In this document: positions 1 to 8,400 of the stretch, piece after piece
How positions within the stretch are numbered: the stretch's first letter is position 1
How the letters are laid out: every line of letters starts with the position of its first letter
From: Leucobacter sp. G161
GTDB taxonomy: Bacteria; Actinomycetota; Actinomycetes; Actinomycetales; Microbacteriaceae
Assembly (NCBI RefSeq): GCF_001482305.1
Contig: NZ_LOHP01000060.1
Coordinates: 245,230-309,229, forward strand
Direction of reading: 5' to 3'
DNA length: 64,000 nt
Notes under the pieces: model-generated
Told to the model about the DNA's origin: nothing
Database searches by the model: none
What the model saw: the letters and a program-made list of their open reading frames with translations, nothing else
Program-made: the position numbers and the translations under genes

Positions 1-199
1 CCGCGAGCTTCGCGGCGATGCGGGCGGCGAGCACTTCTTTGCCCCCGGAGGCGCGGATCCCGAGCGCCCTCGCGAACACAACCAGCTCGTCCTTCAGCCA
101 GTACCAGCGCGAGAACTCCTCAGCAGATACGTCGGCGGCGAGCTGAGGCCGCTGCCCCGCCGATCCAGGAGATGCTGATTCGTGCGCGTTCGGAGGCAT
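1..199 (-). CDS. SAP domain protein, N-terminal part (runs off the left edge)
   Basis: The reverse strand opens at ATG 199 and stays open to the window edge (66 codons). After a low-complexity N-terminus, residues ~33-66 contain EEFSRWYWLK followed by a helix-turn-helix ending in GGKEVLAARIA. This pattern (WYWLK...LxRxLGIxxSGGK..L..RI) is that of small actinobacterial SAP-domain proteins, predicted to bind DNA. The C-terminus lies outside the window, so full length and any partner domain are unknown. No role is inferred beyond possible nucleic-acid binding. Confidence 0.6.
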   Translation of the reverse strand, partial: MPPNAHESASPGSAGQRPQLAADVSAEEFSRWYWLKDELVVFARALGIRASGGKEVLAARIAAKLA

Positions 200-288
200 C
201 CGCTCAGGCTAGCAGCGAGGCCCGGCGAGGTGAGGCGCCGCGCAGTGCGGTGATGGTGCGTGCCGCGCGAGCCCGCTACCGTTGACGC

Positions 289-843
289 ATGTTTGGAGTT
301 CGGCGAATCAGCGACAGCGTCACACTGCGGCCTCTCACCGTGTCCGACGCGGGGGCGGTCGCAGAGGCCTACGTCCGAAACCGTGACCACCTCGCTCCGT
401 GGGAACCGATCCGCCCAGAGGAGTACTACGGCGAGGCCTGGCAGGCCACTGATCTCGCGCGCCGAGTGGCCGAGGCCGACGCGGGCCTGGGGGTGTCGTT
501 CGGCATGTTCGACGGAGACGCAGTGATCGGCCGCTTCAACGTCGCGGGTGTCTCACGCGGGCCTTTCCAGAGCGCGGGACTCGGGTACTGGATGGACAAG
601 GACTATGCCGGCCGTGGTCTCGCGTCAGCCGCCGTGCAGGCCATCGTGGGAGCTGCTCGCGGCGAGCTCAGGCTCCATCGGCTCGAGGCGAGCACGCTGC
701 TCCACAACATCGGCTCGCAGCGGGTGCTTGAGAAAGCGGGCTTCGAACGCATCGGGATGGCCCCCAAATACCTGCGCATCGCAGGCGAGTGGCAGGATCA
801 CGCCCTGTTCCAGATCATCCTGCACCACGACGCGTCTCGGTGA
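289..843 (+). CDS. GNAT N-acetyltransferase, RimJ/RimL type
   Basis: The 184-residue protein has the GNAT fold of the ribosomal-protein/amino-acid acetyltransferase group. It starts with FGVRRISDSVTLRPLTVSDA (beta1), has YWMDKDYAGRGLASAAV near residue 100 (acetyl-CoA loop of the R/Q-x-x-G-x-G/A type, here AGRGLA) and ends with the typical N-x-x-S-x-x-x-x-x-K-x-G-F (NIGSQRVLEKAGF). It likely acetylates an N-terminal or small-molecule amine in the cytoplasm; substrate unknown. A TACCGT box at 277-282 lies 6 nt before ATG 289, consistent with a leaderless transcript and supporting this start. Confidence 0.85.
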   Translation: MFGVRRISDSVTLRPLTVSDAGAVAEAYVRNRDHLAPWEPIRPEEYYGEAWQATDLARRVAEADAGLGVSFGMFDGDAVIGRFNVAGVSRGPFQSAGLGYWMDKDYAGRGLASAAVQAIVGAARGELRLHRLEASTLLHNIGSQRVLEKAGFERIGMAPKYLRIAGEWQDHALFQIILHHDASR

Positions 844-880
844 TCAGCGGCAGGCACACACCGGACGATGACTCCCGACG

Positions 881-1219
881 CTAGTCGGTGAAGGCGCAGC
901 TGCCGTCGCCTGAAATCAAGAGCCCCATTGTGGGTGAGGTGGCGCTGAGCTCCGCTTCGCCCGAGCAGTAGTCGAGCGCGTCGATCTTCAGCCAGCCGAG
1001 GGGTACGTCTTCGATGGCGCGCCCATCTCCTTCGCGGAGCTCGACCGACGCGAACTCCTCCCCGCCGATGCTCAGGGCAACCTCGACGCTGTCGCTGTCG
1101 TAGTCATCCGCAAATTCGCTCACCTGCAGCGTGACCGTGCCTGTCGGGTCGGCCGCGCAGCCGGCGAGCGCCAATCCCGTGATAACTGCGAGCGTTCCAG
1201 CGGCGAGTAGTCGTTGCAT
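881..1219 (-). CDS. putative lipoprotein, function unknown
   Basis: 112 residues. The N-terminus is a lipoprotein signal: MQRLLAAGT, a hydrophobic stretch, then the lipobox LAGC with Cys ~20. The mature part is short, acidic and mostly beta-like, with two further Cys (YCSGEAELS and GDGSCAFTD) that could form a disulfide outside the membrane. ATG 1219 was chosen because it places the lipobox at normal distance; the frame continues upstream but adds a Cys/Gly-rich segment incompatible with a signal peptide. I do not recognise a family. Confidence 0.6.
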   Translation of the reverse strand: MQRLLAAGTLAVITGLALAGCAADPTGTVTLQVSEFADDYDSDSVEVALSIGGEEFASVELREGDGRAIEDVPLGWLKIDALDYCSGEAELSATSPTMGLLISGDGSCAFTD

Positions 1220-1288
1220 ACTCTGAAGTATCCCGCATCCCGCTGCGCCGGTGGTTGCCGCGGGCGGCGCGCCGCCCCGCGCACAACA

Positions 1289-1324
1289 CAAACGGGGGCC
1301 CGGCCGAAGCCGAACCCCCGTTTG
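1289..1324 (-). terminator. hairpin terminator downstream of aceA
   Basis: A 16-nt arm at 1289-1304 pairs with 1309-1324 except for two positions; the loop is about 4 nt and the stem carries a run of five G:C pairs. It lies 44 nt past the aceA stop codon. The short A run before the left arm is read as U after the stem on the minus strand, which suits intrinsic termination of aceA. Confidence 0.6.
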
Positions 1325-1367
1325 CGGGAAATGTGATCGCCTCTACGGGGCTCAGCCCCGGAGACTG

Positions 1368-2963
1368 TTAGTTGAACTGGTTCATCGTGTTGTCCTTACC
1401 ACCCGCCTTCAGCGCTGCGTCACCTGCGAAGTACTCCTTGTGGTTGTCGCCCAGGTCGCTGCCTGCCATGTTCTGGTGCTTCACGGTTGCGATGCCCTGG
1501 CGGATCTCCTCGCGCTGTACGTCGCGGACGTAGGTGAGCATGCCCTCGTCACCGAAGTAGCCCTTCGCCAGGTTGTCGGTCGACAGCGCAGCGGTGTGGT
1601 ACGTCGGCAGGGTGATGAGGTGGTGGAAGATACCTGCACGAGCGGCACCGTCACGCTGGAAGGTGCGGATCTTCTCGTCAGCCAGATCGGCGAGCTCGGT
1701 GCCGTCGTAGTCGACGCTCATGAGCGCGTCGCGATCGTATGCCGAGACGTCCTTGCCCTCTTCTGCGAGCTGGTCGAATGCCTGCTGGCGGAAGTTCAGG
1801 GTCCAGTTGAACGAGGGGCTGTTGTTGTAGACGAGCTTCGCGTTCGGGATGACCTCGCGGATGCGATCCACCATGCCGGCGATCTGCTCGACGTGCGGCT
1901 TCTCGGTCTCGATCCAGAGGAGGTCGGCGCCGTTCTGCAGCGACGTGATGGAGTCGAGCACGCAGCGGTCCTCTCCGGTGCCGGCGCGGAACTGGAAGAG
2001 GTTCGATGCGAGACGCTTCGGGCGGAGCAGCTTGCCGTCACGCTTGATGACGACGTCACCGTTGCCGAGGTCGGCGTCAGAGATCTCCTCGACGTCGAGG
2101 AACGAGTTGTACTGGTCACCGAGATCACCAGGGGTCTCGCTGACGGCGATCTTCTGGGTGAGGCCCGCGCCGAGCGAGTCGGTGCGCGACACGATCACGC
2201 CGTTGTCGATGCCAAGCTCAAGGAACGCGTAGCGGATCGCGTTGATCTTCGCGACGAAATCCTCGTGCGGAACAGTGACCTTGCCGTCCTGGTGGCCACA
2301 CTGCTTCTCGTCGGAGACCTGGTTCTCGACCTGCAGCGCGCACGCGCCGGCCTCGATCATCTTCTTCGCGAGGAGGTAGGTCGCCTCGGGGTTGCCGAAT
2401 CCAGCGTCGATGTCGGCGATGATCGGCACAACGTGAGTCTCAAAGTTGTCGATCTGTGACTGGATGAACTCGACTGCGGTCTCGTCGCCGGCAACGCGTG
2501 CCTCGTCAAGCTGCGTGAAGAGCAGGTCGAGCTCGCGGGCGTCAGCCTGGCGGAGGAAGGTGTAGAGCTCCTCGATGAGTGCGGGAACTGAGGTCTTCTC
2601 GTGCATCGACTGGTCGGGCAGCGGGCCGAACTCGGAGCGGAGGGCGGCAACCATCCAGCCGGAGAGGTAGAGGTAGCGCTTGTTCGTGGTCTTCAGGTGC
2701 TTCTTGATGGAGATCATCTTCTGCTGACCGATGAAGCCGTGCCAGACACCGAGCGACTGGGTGTACAGCGAGGAGTCCGCGTCGTACTCTTCCATGTCCT
2801 TGCGCATGATGTCTGCGGTGTACTGGGCGATCTCGAGACCGGTCTTGAAGCGGTTCTGCGCCCGCATGCGTGCGACGTACTCAGGGTTGATGCGATCCCA
2901 GCTGCTGCCGTGCTGCGCCTTGAGTGCTTCTACGGCTTCGATGTCGTTGCTGAATGCAGTCAT
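1368..2963 (-). CDS. aceA: isocitrate lyase, long (531-residue) type
   Basis: Cleaves isocitrate to succinate and glyoxylate, the first step of the glyoxylate shunt used on acetate or fatty acids. The signature K-x-C-G-H is present as KQCGH with catalytic Cys222, followed by QDGKVTVP; DIDAGFGNPEA near 185-195 is the metal/substrate segment. At 531 residues it matches the long Pseudomonas-type ICL subfamily, not the ~430-residue E. coli AceA. A Shine-Dalgarno AAGGAG precedes ATG 2963. It is a single-gene unit with a hairpin downstream; malate synthase is not adjacent. The ~220 bp to the divergent DUF3093 gene should hold its promoter and control sites. Confidence 0.97.
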   Translation of the reverse strand: MTAFSNDIEAVEALKAQHGSSWDRINPEYVARMRAQNRFKTGLEIAQYTADIMRKDMEEYDADSSLYTQSLGVWHGFIGQQKMISIKKHLKTTNKRYLYLSGWMVAALRSEFGPLPDQSMHEKTSVPALIEELYTFLRQADARELDLLFTQLDEARVAGDETAVEFIQSQIDNFETHVVPIIADIDAGFGNPEATYLLAKKMIEAGACALQVENQVSDEKQCGHQDGKVTVPHEDFVAKINAIRYAFLELGIDNGVIVSRTDSLGAGLTQKIAVSETPGDLGDQYNSFLDVEEISDADLGNGDVVIKRDGKLLRPKRLASNLFQFRAGTGEDRCVLDSITSLQNGADLLWIETEKPHVEQIAGMVDRIREVIPNAKLVYNNSPSFNWTLNFRQQAFDQLAEEGKDVSAYDRDALMSVDYDGTELADLADEKIRTFQRDGAARAGIFHHLITLPTYHTAALSTDNLAKGYFGDEGMLTYVRDVQREEIRQGIATVKHQNMAGSDLGDNHKEYFAGDAALKAGGKDNTMNQFN

Positions 2964-3184
2964 GGTGACTCCTTTGTAGTGATTGCCAGATCACGTCGCG
3001 GTGATCTTTCTGGGCTACTTCTCACTCTGCACCCTCCACAACCACGACAATGCACAATCCGGGGGTGAAATTTACGAGTATTTCTGCTCGCTAGAAGATT
3101 CAACGCATTCGACCGTCTGTTTTGCGTACGCTGCACTGCTCCACCCAAGCCTGCAATTCCTCGGGCCTGGACTACAGTTCAGGC

Positions 3185-3688
3185 ATGACGCATCAGGATT
3201 CGGGATCCCCCAGTATTCGCGCCCAGCTTGCGCACTCCGAACGCGCAACCGGCAGCGCGAGGCTTGGCCCGACCATCGCGCTGGGGATCGCGGCGTCGTT
3301 CGCCGCGCTCATCGCCGTCTCAACCGACTCGCTGATCGCGTGGGTCGCGCCCGCAGCGCTCGCCGCGTTCGCCGCGTGGTGGATCTGGGTTGCGCGCATC
3401 ACGGTCGCAGTCGATCGCGACTCCATCCACTTCGCGGCACCGCTGTTCCGCCGCACCGTTCCCCGTGAGACCGTCTCGCAGGTACGAGTCACCGCCGACG
3501 ATGGGATGAACCCCGGGATCGTGAGCTGGGTCGTGGTGCCCACCGAGGTCGACGGCGAGAGATTCACTCGGATCAACATGGGCGGCGCGGCCGCCGTCAC
3601 GTTCACGCTGCGCGCGGGGAAAGGGATCCAGCTCGTCGTCCGCGATCTCGACACGGCGAACCGCCTCGCGGAGACGCTGCGCGCGTAG
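3185..3688 (+). CDS. DUF3093 family membrane protein
   Basis: 167 residues with two hydrophobic segments near residues 28-62 (a helical hairpin), then a soluble domain with RITVAVDRDSIHFAAPLFRRTVP and a C-terminal VRDLDTANRLAETL. This layout matches actinobacterial DUF3093, whose function is unknown. TACAGT at 3173-3178 is 6 nt before ATG 3185, a leaderless arrangement that decides this start over the in-frame upstream ATG at 3122. It is transcribed away from aceA and converges on the methyltransferase at 3712-4350. Confidence 0.8.
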   Translation: MTHQDSGSPSIRAQLAHSERATGSARLGPTIALGIAASFAALIAVSTDSLIAWVAPAALAAFAAWWIWVARITVAVDRDSIHFAAPLFRRTVPRETVSQVRVTADDGMNPGIVSWVVVPTEVDGERFTRINMGGAAAVTFTLRAGKGIQLVVRDLDTANRLAETLRA

Positions 3689-3711
3689 GGCACGCAGCGA
3701 CCGCGGACGCA

Positions 3712-4350
3712 CTATCCCAACGCGTTGCGGGTGGCGAGCAGCGCACCGTGCCGGCGGGCACCCGGGCCGGTCCGCGCCTCGGTGTGAATCACCGTGAAGC
3801 CGGCGGCCGCTACCTCGCTACTTAACTCTTCAAGCGGCCAAAAGCACGCTGTCGTCACCGCGTGGGCAAACGATTCGCGCACTGGTCCCTCAAAGAACCC
3901 GACGGCAAGCCCTCCTCCCGGTCGCAGGATGCGGCGGAACTCAGTGAGAGCCTCGCGCACCTCGCCCGGCTCCGCGTGGATGAGGGAGTACCAGCTGAGC
4001 ACCCCGTCAACCGTGCCCTCTGCCACACCGGTCATTTGCGCCGACGCCAGGTCGAATCGCTGCTGCGGGTAGCGGGCTCGGGCAAGCTCGACAAACTCGG
4101 GCACGGGGTCGATCCCGCGCGCGGCCAGGCCGGCTTCGGCGAGGAGCTGCGTCCACTGCCCAGGCCCGCAGCCGACATCGAGCACGGTTGCGGCCGAGGC
4201 TCCCTGGTTGAGTCCGTGAGCCCAGTGCAGCACCAGCTCGACGTCGAGGGCCGCAAGGTGTTCAACGCCGCCGAGCAGCTCTGCGTACTCCCGCGCCCTG
4301 TTGCCGTAGTCACGCACGACTCCAGCGAGCGCCTCCGCTTCCCGACTCAT
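3712..4350 (-). CDS. class I SAM-dependent methyltransferase
   Basis: 212 residues with a standard Rossmann methyltransferase core: motif I VLDVGCGPGQWT near residue 59, an acidic residue ending beta2 (GIDPVPE), then FDLASAQM and motif IV-like GVLSWYSLIHAEPGE followed by ILRPGGGLAVGFF. It is of the Methyltransf_11/25 type and probably methylates a small molecule; nothing specifies the substrate. The start ATG 4350 is the first Met. It sits 45 bp downstream of the GNAT gene at 4396-5022 on the same strand, so the two may be co-transcribed. Confidence 0.8.
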   Translation of the reverse strand: MSREAEALAGVVRDYGNRAREYAELLGGVEHLAALDVELVLHWAHGLNQGASAATVLDVGCGPGQWTQLLAEAGLAARGIDPVPEFVELARARYPQQRFDLASAQMTGVAEGTVDGVLSWYSLIHAEPGEVREALTEFRRILRPGGGLAVGFFEGPVRESFAHAVTTACFWPLEELSSEVAAAGFTVIHTEARTGPGARRHGALLATRNALG

Positions 4351-4395
4351 AGCAGTGCAGTCGAAGCGTCGAGCGCGGCAGACCGAAGCTGGACG

Positions 4396-5022
4396 CTACT
4401 CACGGTCGCTGCGCTCAGTGACCGCGGGCCGACTCATCGAGTAGACGGTTGGCCCCTCCGGGATGTGCGTTGTTGCGTCAACCGAGAAGCCCAGCCGGAG
4501 GTAGAGCCGCACATTGTCATCGGATGAGGTTTCGAGCGTCACTGGCACTGAGCGCTGATCAACCGCCGCAAGCCCGGCGCGGGCTACTGCCGAGCCGAGG
4601 CCCCTCCCCTGGCTCTGGGGCGAGACACCGACGGTTGCGAGTGTCCAGGCCCCCTCCGGACCGGGCGGGAGCGAGACACCGAGCAAGCGGTCGAGCCGAT
4701 CACCGTGCAGCTCACCGACACGCTCTTGCAGAGCGTCCGATGGCTGCGGGGCGTCGGGCGGCAGAAAGGCCGCGACAGCCAGAAGACCATCCTCCGTGAG
4801 GACAAGCCCATGCTCGAGCGCGTGGCCGAGATACAGCAACTGCAGCTCTTCGAGGCGCGCGTCGTACTCGTCTTCCGGAATGCTCCAGCGGGTCCAGGGA
4901 TAACCGGCAAACGCGTCGGCCAGCACACGCGCAAGGCGTGGCAGGTCTGCTGCAGTAGCCCGCCGGATACGCACCGCGGATTCCGCGCTTCGGATTAAAG
5001 GTTGATTCTCCGGCTGCCCCAT
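4396..5022 (-). CDS. GNAT N-acetyltransferase
   Basis: About 208 residues. The N-terminal strand RIRRATAADLPRLARVLADAF and the acetyl-CoA loop LATVGVSPQSQGRGLGSAV (Q-G-R-G-L-G) identify a GNAT fold; VTLETSSDDNVRLYLRLGF is the usual C-terminal beta5 region. It resembles small-molecule acetyltransferases of the puromycin/streptothricin-like group, but no resistance role can be claimed. TACACT (minus strand, 5029-5034) is 6 nt from ATG 5022, so this start is preferred over ATG 5067. Confidence 0.8.
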   Translation of the reverse strand: MGQPENQPLIRSAESAVRIRRATAADLPRLARVLADAFAGYPWTRWSIPEDEYDARLEELQLLYLGHALEHGLVLTEDGLLAVAAFLPPDAPQPSDALQERVGELHGDRLDRLLGVSLPPGPEGAWTLATVGVSPQSQGRGLGSAVARAGLAAVDQRSVPVTLETSSDDNVRLYLRLGFSVDATTHIPEGPTVYSMSRPAVTERSDRE

Positions 5023-5249
5023 ACCAAGAGTGTAGTTTGCCGACGACGGTGACTCTGAATGCGCCACCTATTTCGGTGAACCTGCTGCGAGCCCCTCAGC
5101 CGCTCCACCCGATCAACACCAGAAGTGGCTTGCGAAGATGGAAACCACCACGGCACTGGGCGACATTACCAAAGCCATCACGACGCCCCAGCTACCGAGA
5201 GACGGAGACTGCAGGCGCACTTGTGTCCTCCTCAGGGACCCGCGCACGA

Positions 5250-5336
5250 CGCTCACAGGCCATGTCCTCAGCGAGGTCAGGAGTCCTCAGCAGCTGAAAG
5301 ATCCTGACCTCGCTGAGAGCATGTCTGTTCGGCGCT
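5250..5336. repeat. dispersed double-palindrome element, copy A
   Basis: Outer arms 5250-5264 and ~5321-5336 are inverted, and each half holds a core of the form CCTCAGCGAGGTCA that is itself nearly palindromic (5266-5279 and 5304-5317 in opposite orientation). Related copies lie at 6613-6698 and 13097-13184. It sits in the divergent gap 5023-5454 between a GNAT gene and an AraC regulator. The rest of that gap (5035-5249 and 5337-5441) shows no convincing gene or RNA. Confidence 0.75.
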
Positions 5337-5454
5337 CCTGAGAGTTACGCTCCCGCTCGGTGCGGACGGCGAGGGCTCCTACTCATCGCGCCGCTGCACC
5401 CCTTCAATTGTGCAGCACCAGTGCAATTCATCCGCCCCGGGTATCCTGGGCGGA

Positions 5455-6138
5455 ATGTACTCCGAGTCGCTCCTGCCGAACGGCGCCGCACTCTGGCGCT
5501 CCCAGGGCAGCACCGGCGGGGCCGTGATTCCCGCCGACGGCTCCGTCGACCTCATCCTGCGCGACTCCCGACTGTTTGTCGCTGGGCCATCAACGATGCG
5601 GATCGTGTCGGAGCGCGACGGCGAAGGTGGATCGCTCGGGCTCAGGATCCCTCCCGGTCACGCCGCCCAGCTGTTCGGGCCGGTGCTCCCCGAGATCGCC
5701 GATCAGCTCGTTCCTTTCAGCGACCTCGGACACGGCCCCGGGGCCGGCCAGCTACGCGAGGCGATGCTGGGATTGGGCCGCGGAGAGACCTCGGTGGCGA
5801 ACTTGGCACGGGCCACGTCCGCGCACACAGCCGACAACGCGTGGGCTGACGCGGTGCGGCGCGCGGCTGGCGGGCTCGTTCCAGCCGGCTCCGCTGCCGA
5901 GCAGTTTGGCGCGTCGGAACGATCCTTCCGCCGGCGCATGCTCGGCGCGTTTGGGTACGGGTACGCGACGCTCGTGCGCATCGAGCGCGCGAGTCGCGCG
6001 CGGGCGCTACTCGAGGGCGGATCCTCCCTCTCAGACGCCGCGGCCACCGCAGGTTTCTCCGACCAACCGCATCTCTCACGCGAGTTCCAGCGGCTGGTCG
6101 GAATGAGCCCGAGTCAGTTCGCGGCGAGCTCCGCGTAG
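5455..6138 (+). CDS. AraC-family transcriptional regulator
   Basis: About 227 residues. The C-terminal ~90 residues form an AraC/XylS double helix-turn-helix: FGASERSFRRRMLGAFGYGY, then SLSDAAATAGFSDQPHLSREF and the closing VGMSPSQF. The N-terminal ~120 residues resemble the DUF6597-type sensor of actinobacterial AraC regulators (LPNGAALWRS...VDLILRDSRLFVAGP). TATCCT at 5442-5447 is 7 nt before ATG 5455, favouring this start over ATG 5410. The 3' end overlaps the convergent VOC gene by 25 bp. Target unknown. Confidence 0.85.
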   Translation: MYSESLLPNGAALWRSQGSTGGAVIPADGSVDLILRDSRLFVAGPSTMRIVSERDGEGGSLGLRIPPGHAAQLFGPVLPEIADQLVPFSDLGHGPGAGQLREAMLGLGRGETSVANLARATSAHTADNAWADAVRRAAGGLVPAGSAAEQFGASERSFRRRMLGAFGYGYATLVRIERASRARALLEGGSSLSDAAATAGFSDQPHLSREFQRLVGMSPSQFAASSA

Positions 6139-6512
6139 AGGTCAACCGAGTTGCCGTCGGGGTCGAGGAGCGTCGCGTAGCGCTGCCCCCAGTGCGCGTC
6201 CCAGGGCTCGACGTGCCCGCGGTAGCCGGCAGCGATGAGCGCGGCGTACGAGGCGTCAACCTCGGCAGCGGTTCCCTTGTCGAAGGCGAGCGCGATGCGG
6301 TGTCCGCCGGTCGCGGGCTCGAACGCCGGGTCGAAGCCGCGGATCGTTTCGATGGTGTCCCACGCGACAACGACACCGTCGTCGAGCTTGCCGTCGACGT
6401 GGGGCGCGTCGTCCTGCCCCGGCTCGACGTGCACGCCGAGGGCGCGGTAGAACGCGAGCGAGGCACCCATGTCGCGGGTGACGATTCCAATAAAGCCAAG
6501 TTTCAATGTCAT
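6114..6512 (-). CDS. VOC family protein (glyoxalase/dioxygenase-like)
   Basis: 132 residues forming two beta-alpha-beta-beta-beta halves typical of the vicinal oxygen chelate superfamily: KLGFIGIVTRDMGASLAFYRALG at the start and YATLLDPDGNSVDLYAEL at the end, where the closing D-P-D-G-N-x-V-D-L holds the usual metal-ligand position. It could be a glyoxalase-like enzyme or a drug-binding protein; substrate unknown. Transcribed convergently with the AraC gene, which it overlaps by 25 bp, so it is probably not its target by position. Confidence 0.85.
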   Translation of the reverse strand: MTLKLGFIGIVTRDMGASLAFYRALGVHVEPGQDDAPHVDGKLDDGVVVAWDTIETIRGFDPAFEPATGGHRIALAFDKGTAAEVDASYAALIAAGYRGHVEPWDAHWGQRYATLLDPDGNSVDLYAELAAN

Positions 6513-6612
6513 GGCTTCAGACTACGGTCCGGCGTGCGACGACGTCTTGAACAGAACGGCCACTTCACTACTGGCAGTTCTCACCAAAGTGCGTAGACCT
6601 CAGCAATTCGGA

Positions 6613-6698
6613 GCGCCGACATGTCATGACCTCAGCGAGGTCATGAATTGTTCGCCGCTTATCACTCATCACTTCGCTGAGGTCATGTCTTCTGAGCA
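6613..6698. repeat. dispersed double-palindrome element, copy B
   Basis: Left half 6613-6645 contains a perfect palindrome around TGACCTCAGCGAGGTCA (6627-6643); the right half 6667-6698 carries the inverted related core TTCGCTGAGGTCATG. Same architecture as copies A and C. It lies in the 6513-6918 intergenic region, which otherwise holds only a doubtful 41-codon ORF. Confidence 0.75.
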
Positions 6699-6742
6699 CC
6701 GGTCAAGGTTGACATGCTGTGCCTTGAACGTGTGGCCGCCAG

Positions 6743-6868
6743 TTACAAGCCGACCGCGGGATCTTCAGGACGCCCCGTGGCACGGCGAAGCGTGAGCCAC
6801 AGCAGTGCAACGTAGACAATCGCGGCAAGTCCCAGCGGGCGCTGCGCGCTGGGCTTCGGGCTGCTCAT
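6743..6868 (-). CDS. doubtful small ORF, 41 codons
   Basis: A short open frame encodes 41 residues with a basic N-terminus (SSPKPSAQR), one hydrophobic helix (LGLAAIVYVALLWLTL) and a basic tail, as in single-pass membrane miniproteins. It lies 50 bp downstream of the WYL regulator on the same strand. No strong ribosome binding site is seen. It may be a real small membrane protein or chance; no family is recognised. Confidence 0.25.
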   Translation of the reverse strand: MSSPKPSAQRPLGLAAIVYVALLWLTLRRATGRPEDPAVGL

Positions 6869-6918
6869 TGCCCCACCACAACAAGCTCCAACCAGAGCCC
6901 GGGTCGACCGACCCCGAT

Positions 6919-7614
6919 TCAGCCCTCGGCGCGGAGCGGCTTGGCCGTCTCGGGTGGGGTGCCGATCTCTGCGATCTCGTGCCCGCTGCAGGCAAGCTGC
7001 GTGACGGTGGCACGCGCGATCCGGGAGATCATGAACCAGCGGGTCGCCTCGCGCAACCGGCACCACGCAATCAGGTACCAGCGCCCGCCCGTGGATGCGA
7101 AGATCATCGGCTCGACATCGCGGAGCGTCTCGTCCCCGGCACCCGACACGTAGCGGATACGCACAACCTTCTGCTCTGCCATTGCGGTTTCGAGCGCAGA
7201 CCGTACCACCCTCGTGGCAACTTCCTCTGTGTTTACCCATATGCGATTCGCGAGCTGGTCTGCCCTCGCCCTCGTTTCGGGGTCCAGCACGTCGAGAATC
7301 TTCCGCATGCCTGCCGCCGCACGATCCGTATATGGCGCATCTGATGCCGCCGACACCGCGGCAAGGAGCGCCACCGACTCTGCCGGGCTGAGCCGCACGG
7401 GAGGCAGGCTTGACTGCGCGACGACCCCGTACCCGCCGCCGGGCCCGGGCCTCGACCAGACGGGAAGACCGCTGTTGTCGAGCGTCTCGATGTCGCGCTT
7501 GATCGTGCGCAGCGACACCCCAAATTCGCTGGCCAGGCGCTCCGCGGTCACGCCGCGTGCGCCGCTGCGCCGCAGCTTCTCGGACAGCGCCTGCAGTCGC
7601 TCAATTCGTTTCAT
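6919..7614 (-). CDS. WYL-domain transcriptional regulator (DeoR-type HTH)
   Basis: 231 residues. Residues 1-60 form a winged HTH_11 (RIERLQALSEKLRRSGARGVTAERLASEFGVSLRTIKRDI). Residues ~140-215 form a WYL-type domain: VRIRYVSGAGDETLRDVEPMIF, then RWYLIAWCRLREATRWFMISRI. WYL domains are thought to sense ligands or nucleic acids. The start at ATG 7614 gives the conserved MKRIERL N-terminus. It is divergent from the alpha/beta hydrolase at 7687, and the shared 72-bp gap holds a palindrome, so control of the hydrolase and itself is likely. Confidence 0.88.
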   Translation of the reverse strand: MKRIERLQALSEKLRRSGARGVTAERLASEFGVSLRTIKRDIETLDNSGLPVWSRPGPGGGYGVVAQSSLPPVRLSPAESVALLAAVSAASDAPYTDRAAAGMRKILDVLDPETRARADQLANRIWVNTEEVATRVVRSALETAMAEQKVVRIRYVSGAGDETLRDVEPMIFASTGGRWYLIAWCRLREATRWFMISRIARATVTQLACSGHEIAEIGTPPETAKPLRAEG

Positions 7615-7642
7615 GTGTGCACCCTGGTTAAATGATGCCAGA

Positions 7643-7659
7643 AATAGTGACATGCTATT
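7643..7659. promoter_or_regulatory. candidate operator between the WYL regulator and hydrolase
   Basis: The inverted repeat AATAG-N7-CTATT lies midway between the divergent starts at 7614 and 7687. Position and symmetry suit a dimeric regulator site for the WYL protein. Inferred from position only. Confidence 0.4.
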
Positions 7660-7686
7660 GTCCCCGGGCCACGGGAAGATTGTGGC

Positions 7687-8400
7687 ATGACATCGCAAGA
7701 GCAGCACCCAACAATCATCCTGATCCCCGGCCACTGGCTCGGCGCTTGGGCGTGGGACGACGTGGTCACCGAGCTGGCAGCCGCGGGCAGGCAAGCGATC
7801 CCGGTTACACTTCCGGGCCTCGACCCCACCGACGCCGATCGCGCTCAGCGGACGCTCGACGACCAGTTCCAAGAGATCGAGCGGATCGCACGCGACAGGG
7901 CACAGCCCGTCGTGATTGTCGCGCACAGCGGAGCGAACGGGCCTGTGACGCTCATGCTGGATCGGCACCCAGCTCTCCTGCACCGGGTGATCTGGGTGGA
8001 CAGCGGCCCGGTCGCGCCTGGCGCGGCGTTCGCCGCGGACTACCCGCTCGAGGCAGGCCCGCTCCCGCTGCCGCCGTTCGAAGCGCTCGGACAGCAGGCG
8101 AGTCTTGTTGACCTCGACCAGCAGACCCTCGGGCGCTTCCGCGAGCGAGCCGTCACCGAGCCCGCCGGTGTGCTCCGCCAGCGCGTCGAACTCGCGAACG
8201 ACGCGCGTTTCGACGTGCCGACGACGTTCGTCTGCAATTCCCTGTCAAGCGCACAGGTGCAGGAGATGGCGCAGGCTGGTCACCCGATGTTCGCTGAGGT
8301 GACGAGGTTTCGGGACGTCAGCTACGTCGATCTCGAGACTGGGCACTGGCCGATGTGGAGCAGGCCTGCGGACTTGGCTCGGATCATCCTGACGCTCTGA
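7687..8400 (+). CDS. alpha/beta hydrolase
   Basis: 237 residues of the esterase/salicylate-esterase-like alpha/beta-hydrolase group. The oxyanion segment is ILIPGHWLGAWAWDDV; the nucleophile elbow is VIVAHSGANG (Ser in A-H-S-G-A, unlike the usual G-x-S-x-G); the C-terminal catalytic His lies in LETGHWPMW. Such enzymes cleave esters or lactones; the substrate is not predictable here. The gene is divergent from a WYL regulator that probably controls it. Its last 17 bp overlap the convergent transglutaminase gene. Confidence 0.85.
   Translation: MTSQEQHPTIILIPGHWLGAWAWDDVVTELAAAGRQAIPVTLPGLDPTDADRAQRTLDDQFQEIERIARDRAQPVVIVAHSGANGPVTLMLDRHPALLHRVIWVDSGPVAPGAAFAADYPLEAGPLPLPPFEALGQQASLVDLDQQTLGRFRERAVTEPAGVLRQRVELANDARFDVPTTFVCNSLSSAQVQEMAQAGHPMFAEVTRFRDVSYVDLETGHWPMWSRPADLARIILTL

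Noticed and set aside
1251..2459. 402-codon open frame on the plus strand
   Set aside because: It is antisense to aceA; third-position GC keeps the opposite frame open, and its protein shows no family features.
2964..3184. RamB/GlxR-type sites upstream of aceA
   Set aside because: The region is plausible for acetate control, but no close match to known motifs was seen by eye.
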